Assembly: GCF_020639365.1 (NCBI RefSeq)
Contig: NZ_JAINUL010000001.1
Location: 4,653,645-4,717,644 of the forward strand
Length of the DNA stretch: 64,000 nucleotides
Origin: Streptomyces flavotricini
Lineage (GTDB): Bacteria; Actinomycetota; Actinomycetes; Streptomycetales; Streptomycetaceae
Direction of reading: 5' to 3'
The translations under genes and the position numbers were made by a program. Below, in pieces: positions 59,390 to 64,000 of this stretch. The notes below the pieces were generated by a model. That model had not been told where the DNA came from, made no database searches, and saw only the letters and a list, made by a program, of their open reading frames with translations. The stretch's first letter is position 1, and every line of letters begins with the position of its first letter.

Positions 59390-60351
59390 CGGGCCACTCC
59401 CCGGGCGGTGTCCCGGTTCCACGCGCGGAGTTTCTCCGGGTTGCGGACCGCCCAGATGTGCGTGACGCGGTCGGCGGCGAGGCCGAACGCGGCCACGGTC
59501 ACGGTGGTGCCGGCGTGCCGGGCCACCAGCCCCGGTCGGCCGTTGACCGTCCGCTCCAGGAGGGTGAGCCCGGGGGCCTTGGCGGCCATGTGGATCAGGT
59601 ACTGGGCGATGCGCTCGCCGCCCTCGACCGGGCGGAGCGCGGCGCCGACCAGTCCGCCGCCGTCGGTGACCATCGTGGCGTCGGGGTCGAGGAGGCCGAC
59701 GAGGGACTTGATGTCCCTGGCCTCCCACGCCTCCTTGAAGTGCCGCACGAGATCGGCCTGCCCGGCGGCCGTGGCCGCGGTCGTGGCGGCGGTCGGGGCC
59801 GTGGCGGAGGTCGCGGTCGCGCCCGCCGGGGCGTGTGCCGTACGGACGCGGCGGCGCGCCGAGACCGCCAGCTGCCGGCAGGCGGCCGGTGACCTGGCGA
59901 TGATCTCGGCGATCTCGGCGAAGGGGTACCGGAAGACGTCGTGCAGGACGAACGCCACGCGTTCGGCCGGAGTCATCGACTCCAGCACGACGAGGAAGGC
60001 CATGCTCACCGACTCGTGCAGGGCGACCCGGTCGGCGGGGTCCTCCGGCCCGCCCGTCCACTCCGTACGGTCGGGCAGCGGCTCGGGGAGCCACGCGCCG
60101 ACGTAGCGCTCGCGCCGGACCCGCGCGGAGCCGAGCAGGTCCAGACAGATCCGGCCGGCCACCGTCGTCAGCCAGGCGCCGGGTGCCTCGACGGCCTCCT
60201 GCTGCCGCGGCGACATCGCGTACCAGCGGGCGTAGGCCTCCTGCACGGCGTCCTCGGCCTCGGCCACCGAACCCAGCAGCCGGTAGGCGAGGGCGATCAG
60301 GCGGCGCCGCTCGCCGAAGATCGCGCGCGGGTCCGGACCGGAGGTGCTCAC
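59386..60351 (-). CDS. ECF41-type sigma factor with SnoaL-like C-terminal domain (SigJ-like)
   Basis: A 321-residue ECF sigma factor. Sigma2 (YRLLGSVAEAEDAVQEAYAR), sigma4 (AERVAFVLHDVFRYPFAEIA) and a C-terminal NTF2/SnoaL-like domain that tunes activity in ECF41 proteins. The ECF41 signatures are visible: DGGG (MVTDGGGLVGAA) and a variant of NPDKL (RNPEKLRAW). An Ala/Thr-rich linker (about 180-200) joins the parts. GTG 60351. ECF41 factors usually control an adjacent gene; the divergent membrane protein at 60464 is the candidate. Confidence 0.9.
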   Translation of the reverse strand: MSTSGPDPRAIFGERRRLIALAYRLLGSVAEAEDAVQEAYARWYAMSPRQQEAVEAPGAWLTTVAGRICLDLLGSARVRRERYVGAWLPEPLPDRTEWTGGPEDPADRVALHESVSMAFLVVLESMTPAERVAFVLHDVFRYPFAEIAEIIARSPAACRQLAVSARRRVRTAHAPAGATATSATAPTAATTAATAAGQADLVRHFKEAWEARDIKSLVGLLDPDATMVTDGGGLVGAALRPVEGGERIAQYLIHMAAKAPGLTLLERTVNGRPGLVARHAGTTVTVAAFGLAADRVTHIWAVRNPEKLRAWNRDTARGVAR

Positions 60352-60463
60352 GGCAGCGAACGCTCCCTGTTTCTCTCGTCCGCCTCACATTTCGCGGGCC
60401 TGCGTCGTCGGACTGTCGAGACAGTACCGAGCCACCGCCGTGAGGCAGAAGAGGGGACGCACC

Positions 60464-60925
60464 ATGGCCACCCGGACCACCGCAGACCGCGCGACCGCGG
60501 AGGGGGCGACCGCGGACGGGGCGACCGCGGAAAGACGCACCCGCACGTTCCTGCGGGTCTCGATCGCCCTGCAGACCCTGGCCGTCTTCTTCCAGGCGGC
60601 CACCGCCGGACTGCTGCTGTCCACGTCCTACGGCGAGACGCTGCACGGCGTCGGAGCACGTGTGATGTACGGCGCATCGATGCTGTACGTGATCGCGGCG
60701 GTCCTGGCGTGGAGGCCGGGCGGCGGAAGTCCCCGCCCCGTCCTGTACGCGTCCGGCTTCCTGGCCCTCGCCTCGGCGCAGGTGGTGCTGGGCATCGCGC
60801 ACGTACCGGCGCTCCATGTACCCCTGGGGGTGCTCATGTTCGGCCTGAGCGTGCTCGCGCTGGCCCGGGGAGCGTCGAGGGGCCCCACCGCGAGCGGTGG
60901 GGCCCTTCGACAACGTGCCCGGTGA
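60464..60925 (+). CDS. four-helix membrane protein, divergent from the ECF41 factor
   Basis: A 153-residue membrane protein with four hydrophobic helices after a cytoplasmic tail carrying a short repeat (RATAEGATADGATAE). Helices include SIALQTLAVFFQAATAGLLL and VLYASGFLALASAQVVLGIA. ATG 60464 follows GAGGGGAC. The last residues (GPTASGGALRQRAR) are encoded by a terminator-like hairpin and the left repeat of the vapBC islet, so the C-terminus may have been altered when the islet inserted. It may be the ECF41 target. Confidence 0.68.
   Translation: MATRTTADRATAEGATADGATAERRTRTFLRVSIALQTLAVFFQAATAGLLLSTSYGETLHGVGARVMYGASMLYVIAAVLAWRPGGGSPRPVLYASGFLALASAQVVLGIAHVPALHVPLGVLMFGLSVLALARGASRGPTASGGALRQRAR
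60874..60911. terminator. 17-bp stem hairpin at the left edge of the islet
   Basis: Bases 60874-60890 pair with 60895-60911 (one G-T pair) around CGAG. It lies inside the end of the upstream CDS, and on the minus strand it sits where a terminator for the now decayed tRNA-Ser copy would be. Confidence 0.65.
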
Positions 60926-60980
60926 GGCACTGGCGGAGGGTGCGAGATTCGAACTCGTGAGGGGCTGGCCCCAACACGCT
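60915..60980. repeat. left direct repeat: decayed 3' half of tRNA-Ser(GGA)
   Basis: 66 bases match 61981-62046 at 62 positions. They include CCA, acceptor 3' strand, T arm, variable arm and part of the anticodon stem of tRNA-Ser on the minus strand. Similarity breaks at the anticodon loop, after which only a degenerate trace remains. It is not a functional tRNA. Confidence 0.85.
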
Positions 60981-60991
60981 CAAGCATGGGC

Positions 60992-61414
60992 CTACTTGCC
61001 GGCCTCCGGGCCGTACCACTGCATGGCTTGGCCGGTGACAGCCGCGATGCACTCGAAATCGTGGTCGCGGTGCAGGAGAGTCAGCCCCTGCAGTTCCGCG
61101 GTGGCGGCAACGGCGAGGTCCACCGCGCCCGCACTGCGGTGCTGCCCGCGCTGGGTCAGTAGCTCCTGGACCTGCCACGCGCGGTCGTACGCCCGGTCGT
61201 CGACGGGCACCCAGCCGAACAGCAACCGCATGTCCTCGATGCCGCGGGCGCGGTCTGCGGCAGATCGGGCACTGTGGAAGAACTCCAGCTCGGTGATCGG
61301 GCAGGTTGCGATGAGACCAGCCGCAGCCGCCTGATCCCAGCCGTACTGTTCGGCGTCGCCGTGCAGGAACCGCGCGAGCGCGCTGGTATCGATCAGGAAC
61401 TGTGCCGCGCTCAC
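60992..61414 (-). CDS. VapC-type PIN-domain toxin
   Basis: A 140-residue PIN-domain ribonuclease. The conserved acidic residues are present: Asp in FLIDTSALARFLHG, Glu in ITELEFFHSAR, Asp in AGAVDLAVAATAELQG and Asp in HRDHDFECIA. Typical targets are tRNA or rRNA loops; none can be assigned. The GTG start at 61414 overlaps the antitoxin stop (GTGA), the classic coupled arrangement. The stop lies only about ten bases from the decayed tRNA copy. Confidence 0.9.
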   Translation of the reverse strand: MSAAQFLIDTSALARFLHGDAEQYGWDQAAAAGLIATCPITELEFFHSARSAADRARGIEDMRLLFGWVPVDDRAYDRAWQVQELLTQRGQHRSAGAVDLAVAATAELQGLTLLHRDHDFECIAAVTGQAMQWYGPEAGK

Positions 61415-61626
61415 CTTCGGTAGTTCCTCTTGTCCTCGAAAAGGGCCAGATCGAACGCATCCTCTCCGGCGGCGGCCCGCAGCCGAGTCAGCGCGAGCGC
61501 ACGCCGGCGGTTCTCCAACACCTCACGCAAGGCGGTGTTGACCGTCTCCTTCTTGGTGCTCGTCCCGAGCGCCTGAGCCACGGCGGCCAGCAGCTCGTCG
61601 TCGAGGTCGATCACTGTTCGACTCAT
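61411..61626 (-). CDS. VapB-type ribbon-helix-helix antitoxin
   Basis: A 71-residue antitoxin: N-terminal ribbon-helix-helix (SRTVIDLDDELLAAVAQALG, then TKKETVNTALREVLENRRR) and a C-terminal toxin-binding tail (FDLALFEDKRNYRR). It should bind the operator repeats upstream and neutralise VapC. AGGAGGT lies seven bases before ATG 61626. It is first in the operon. Confidence 0.92.
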   Translation of the reverse strand: MSRTVIDLDDELLAAVAQALGTSTKKETVNTALREVLENRRRALALTRLRAAAGEDAFDLALFEDKRNYRR

Positions 61627-61639
61627 TCGAACACCTCCT

Positions 61640-61680
61640 GTGATATCAACTTGCCCATCGAGTATATCCAGCGTGATATC
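61640..61680 (-). promoter_or_regulatory. vapBC promoter with two GTGATATC operator half-sites
   Basis: GTGATATC occurs at 61640-61647 and 61673-61680, 33 bp (three turns) apart. Between them, on the minus strand, TATACT (61666-61661) is a good -10. This fits autoregulation by the RHH antitoxin. No clear -35 is seen. Confidence 0.6.
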
Positions 61681-61944
61681 TGCGGTCGAGCTCGTCTGGA
61701 GATCACAAAATGCGGCATGCGAGCTGCTGACTTCGATCTTTGGTGGCGGGCATGGTGATGAGCAGGGCGAGGAGGTGCCCGGTGCTGTGGATCTCCATCG
61801 CGGCAGGGGTCCTCGTGGCCGTAGAGCGTGCGAGGTGCCTGCTGGTGCAAGTCCGGAAGCTCCTTGCGGAGCTCGCCGAGGTGATTCGGGCGTGGCGCCA
61901 GGTCCGGCGGCTGCTGAGGCGGGGTCGCCATGACGGGGAACGCA
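61681..61944. other. right part of the islet without a convincing gene
   Basis: Frames on both strands (for example a plus-strand frame from 61740 with one hydrophobic stretch, VLWISIAAGVLVAVERARCL) are open, but none shows a family or ribosome site. It may hold remnants of the element's lost functions. Confidence 0.4.
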
Positions 61945-61978
61945 GAAGGCCCCGGCCGGTTTCCCGGTCGGGGCCTTC
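61945..61978 (-). terminator. terminator of tRNA-Ser(GGA)
   Basis: Bases 61945-61959 pair with 61964-61978 (one G-T pair) around a 4-base loop, just downstream of the tRNA on the minus strand. Its sequence differs from the hairpin at the islet's other end. Confidence 0.8.
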
Positions 61979-61980
61979 AA

Positions 61981-62046
61981 GTGCCCGGTGAGGCACTGGC
62001 GGAGGATACGAGATTCGAACTCGTGAGGGGTTGCCCCCAACACGCT
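61981..62046. repeat. right direct repeat: 3' half of intact tRNA-Ser(GGA)
   Basis: 62 of 66 bases match 60915-60980. The four differences fall in the acceptor/T-arm junction and the variable arm; the variable-arm changes still allow pairing. Confidence 0.85.
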
Positions 62047-62084
62047 TTCCAAGCGTGCGCCCTAGGCCACTAGGCGAATCCTCC
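61997..62084 (-). tRNA. tRNA-Ser(GGA)
   Basis: A class II tRNA on the minus strand. Acceptor GGAGGAT pairs with ATCCTCC, and CCA is encoded (61999-61997). The anticodon loop TTGGAAA gives GGA, decoding UCC and UCU. It is the integration target of the vapBC islet; the tRNA remains intact. Confidence 0.95.
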
Positions 62085-62239
62085 GCCGCAAACAATACAA
62101 GACGTTGAGGGGTGCTCGCGAACGTGATCGCCGACGGGGGATCCGGGGGGAGACCTGGGCGGGTTCCCGGTCGGTCCTCGCCGGGTTCCGGTCGGGGGCC
62201 GGGTCGATTCCGGGGGCTTCCATCCGCTAGGGTGGGGCC

Positions 62240-62332
62240 CAGCCCCTCACGTGGCGCTATCTCACCCAACTCCCCCAGGGCCGGAAGGCAGCAAGGGTAA
62301 GTGGGCTCTGGCGGGTGCGTGGGGGGCGCTTT
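62240..62332 (+). ncRNA. ffs: signal recognition particle RNA (4.5S type)
   Basis: The universal SRP core is present: CAGGGCCGGAAGGCAGCAAG with the GGAA tetraloop-type apical hairpin, then GGGTAAGTGGGCTCTGGCGG. Outer arms CCCCTCACG and CGTGGGGG close the rod. Size is about 93 bases; the ends are estimated from the outer pairing. A TAGGGT -10-like element lies at 62228-62233. The position immediately upstream of dnaX is the usual one in actinobacteria. The RNA works with Ffh in co-translational membrane targeting. Confidence 0.92.
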
Positions 62333-62341
62333 GCGTTCCGG

Positions 62342-62358
62342 GACGGCCTGCGGCCGTC
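62342..62358 (+). terminator. hairpin after SRP RNA
   Basis: GACGGCC (62342-62348), TGC, GGCCGTC (62352-62358). It may end the SRP transcript before dnaX. Confidence 0.5.
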
Positions 62359-62400
62359 GGCGGGACGTCTTTGTCGGCGGGCCCGGATAACCTCGTAGAC

Positions 62401-64000
62401 GTGTCGTCCCTTGCGCTGTACCGCCGCTACCGCCCCGAGTCGTTCGCCGAGGTCATCGGGCAGGAGCATGTCACCGTCCCCCTGATGCAGGCCCTGCGGA
62501 ACAACCGGGTCAATCACGCGTACCTGTTCAGTGGTCCGCGAGGCTGTGGCAAGACCACCAGCGCGCGCATCCTGGCGCGCTGCCTGAACTGTGAGCAGGG
62601 TCCCACTCCCGAGCCCTGCGGGGAGTGCCAGTCCTGCAAGGACCTGGCGCGCAACGGGCCGGGCTCGATCGACGTCATCGAGATCGACGCGGCCTCCCAC
62701 GGTGGCGTGGACGACGCCCGTGACCTGCGGGAGAAGGCCTTCTTCGGGCCCGCGTCCAGCCGGTACAAGATCTACATCATCGACGAGGCGCACATGGTCA
62801 CCTCGGCGGGCTTCAACGCCCTGCTGAAGGTGGTCGAGGAGCCGCCGGAGCACCTCAAGTTCATCTTCGCGACGACCGAGCCCGAGAAGGTCATCGGGAC
62901 CATCCGGTCCCGTACGCACCACTATCCGTTCCGGCTCGTGCCGCCCGGGACGCTGCGCGACTACCTGGGCGAGGTCTGCGGGCGCGAGGGGGCCAAGGTC
63001 GAGGACGGCGTGCTGCCCCTCGTCGTGCGGGCGGGCGCCGGCTCCGTGCGCGACTCCATGTCCGTCATGGACCAGCTCCTCGCCGGTGCCACCGAGGACG
63101 GTGTGACGTATGCCATGGCCACCTCCCTGCTCGGGTACACCGACGGCTCGCTGCTCGACTCCGTCGTCGACGCCTTCGCCTCCGGGGACGGGGCGGCCGC
63201 CTTCGAGGTCGTCGACCGGGTGGTCGAGGGCGGCAACGACCCGCGCCGGTTCGTCGCCGACCTGCTGGAGCGGCTGAGGGACCTGGTGATCCTGGCCGCC
63301 GTGCCGGACGCCGGGGAGAAGGGGCTCATCGACGCCCCCGCCGATGTCGTCGAGCGGATGCAGGCCCAGGCCTCCGTCTTCGGGGCCGCCGAGCTGTCGC
63401 GCGCCGCCGACCTGGTCAACAGCGGGCTCACCGAGATGCGCGGTGCCACCTCGCCGCGGCTCCAGCTGGAGCTGATCTGCGCCCGGGTGCTGCTGCCCGC
63501 CGCCTTCGACGACGAGCGGTCCTTCCAGGCCCGGCTCGACCGGCTGGAGCGGAGCGGGTTCACGCCCGGCGCCGCCGGTGGGGCCGGAATGGCCGGAATG
63601 CCCGCCGCCCCGGCCGGCGGGCCCGTCATGGGTTACGTGCCCGGGCCCGAGGCCCACGGCATGGCCCCCGCCGGGCCCGGCGGGGCCGTCGCGGCCGCGC
63701 GGGCCGCCGCTGCCGCCGTACGGACGCCCGAGCAGACGGCTCCGCCCGCTCCGGCGCCCGCGCCGGAGCGGACCCCGGCCCCGGCCCCGGTCCAGGCCCC
63801 GCCGCCGGTCCAGGCTCCGGCTCCCGCCGCCGCTCAGGCTCCCGCTCCGGCTCCCGCCGCCGCGCCCGGGGCGTGGCCCGGAGCCGCGCAGCCCGGTGGC
63901 GCAGCCGCCCCCGGCGCCTGGCCCGGAGCCGCCGCCCCGGCTCCGGCGGCACCCGCCGCCGGGGCCTGGCCCAGCGCCGCCGCGCCCGGCTCGGGCCAGG
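62401..64000 (+). CDS. dnaX: DNA polymerase III gamma/tau subunit (3' end outside window)
   Basis: The first 533 codons of the clamp-loader ATPase; the gene runs past the window end. Visible are Walker A GPRGCGKT (45-52), the zinc module with four Cys (CLNCEQGPTPEPCGECQSC), Walker B IYIIDEAHM, sensor 1 FIFATTEPEKVI and the SRT arginine finger (TIRSRTHHY). After about residue 380 the sequence becomes a long Pro/Ala-rich tau-type linker with repeated PGAWPGA units, as in other Streptomyces. The start is GTG 62401; no strong ribosome site is seen. Confidence 0.96.
   Translation, partial: MSSLALYRRYRPESFAEVIGQEHVTVPLMQALRNNRVNHAYLFSGPRGCGKTTSARILARCLNCEQGPTPEPCGECQSCKDLARNGPGSIDVIEIDAASHGGVDDARDLREKAFFGPASSRYKIYIIDEAHMVTSAGFNALLKVVEEPPEHLKFIFATTEPEKVIGTIRSRTHHYPFRLVPPGTLRDYLGEVCGREGAKVEDGVLPLVVRAGAGSVRDSMSVMDQLLAGATEDGVTYAMATSLLGYTDGSLLDSVVDAFASGDGAAAFEVVDRVVEGGNDPRRFVADLLERLRDLVILAAVPDAGEKGLIDAPADVVERMQAQASVFGAAELSRAADLVNSGLTEMRGATSPRLQLELICARVLLPAAFDDERSFQARLDRLERSGFTPGAAGGAGMAGMPAAPAGGPVMGYVPGPEAHGMAPAGPGGAVAAARAAAAAVRTPEQTAPPAPAPAPERTPAPAPVQAPPPVQAPAPAAAQAPAPAPAAAPGAWPGAAQPGGAAAPGAWPGAAAPAPAAPAAGAWPSAAAPGSGQ

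Larger units (their letters stand above)
60915..62046. mobile_element. tRNA-Ser-flanked islet carrying vapBC
   Basis: Direct repeats of a tRNA-Ser 3' half bound about 1.07 kb. The intact tRNA is at the right, with its 3' end facing the insert, and the fragment is at the far end: the geometry left by site-specific integration into a tRNA. Repeat identity stops in the anticodon loop, a usual crossover site. The insert is AT-richer than its surroundings near the vapB promoter and encodes a toxin-antitoxin pair. No integrase is present, so it is a remnant, or was moved in trans. Confidence 0.65.

Noticed and set aside
61740..61991. An 83-codon plus-strand ORF in the islet with one hydrophobic segment
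   Set aside because: It runs through the tRNA terminator into the repeat and has no ribosome site or homologous feature I can identify.

Overview
The window is very GC-rich, uses many GTG and a few TTG starts, and carries dense, tightly coupled operons. Together with the families present (SpoIIE-type phosphatase, SigF/SigB-like sigma pair, XRE/DUF397 pair, subtilisin-inhibitor family protein, DUF5926, DUF6344, PadR, actinobacterial igr-type steroid genes) this points to Streptomyces. Four parS-like ParB sites, an SRP RNA next to dnaX, upp, tadA and a sigF/sigN-like pair indicate the core chromosome arm close to oriC. I infer the genus from gene content, not from a database match.

Layout. 1-9 kb: an ATP-binding anti-sigma-type fragment, aminopeptidase P, a GAF/SpoIIE phosphatase with a degenerate metal motif, a prim-pol-like protein, a secreted protein, a SEC-C protein, a second anti-sigma-type ATPase and a glycerophosphodiesterase. 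8.4-16.3 kb: a membrane HtrA-like protease, a LysR / cysteine dioxygenase / YeiH-type exporter sulfur module, a secreted trypsin-like protease, tRNA-Ser(UGA), a GNAT acetyltransferase and small secreted proteins, with two short decayed ORFs. 16.5-21.2 kb: a five-gene, translationally coupled operon in the style of the mycobacterial igr steroid side-chain cluster, with a 29-bp palindromic operator over its promoter. 21.4-28.4 kb: an ECF sigma factor, tandem parS sites, an acyl-CoA synthetase, a large PAS / pseudokinase / receiver protein and an SSI-type inhibitor. 28.6-39 kb: tRNA-Ser(GCU), tRNA-Arg(ACG), PH-domain, Lrp and DUF2797 proteins, an amidohydrolase, then a two-component system coupled to two envelope glycosyltransferases, and a TetR regulator. 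39-45 kb: a MarR-controlled MFS exporter, a lipoprotein and the SigN/SigF-like sigma pair. 45-55 kb: a candidate 6C-like RNA, tRNA-Ser(CGA), tadA with its acidic partner, Usp, upp, a HerA-like ATPase, a stand-alone OpcA-like protein and a HhH-GPD protein. 55-61 kb: HTH regulators, an XRE/DUF397 pair, a PadR-controlled membrane protein and an ECF41-type sigma factor. 60.9-62.1 kb: a roughly 1.07-kb islet with a vapBC toxin-antitoxin pair, bounded by the intact 3' half of tRNA-Ser(GGA) and a decayed copy of it. 62.2-64 kb: SRP RNA and the start of dnaX.

How it fits together. Housekeeping RNA and replication functions (five tRNAs including all four serine anticodon classes, SRP RNA, tadA, dnaX, upp) are mixed with stress and development regulators. 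Regulators mostly sit beside their likely targets: LysR-CDO-exporter, MarR-MFS, PadR-membrane protein, response regulator-kinase-glycosyltransferases. The most unusual items are the tRNA-flanked vapBC islet, the paired and intragenic parS sites, the steroid operon operator, the C-loop RNA, and signalling proteins whose catalytic residues appear lost.
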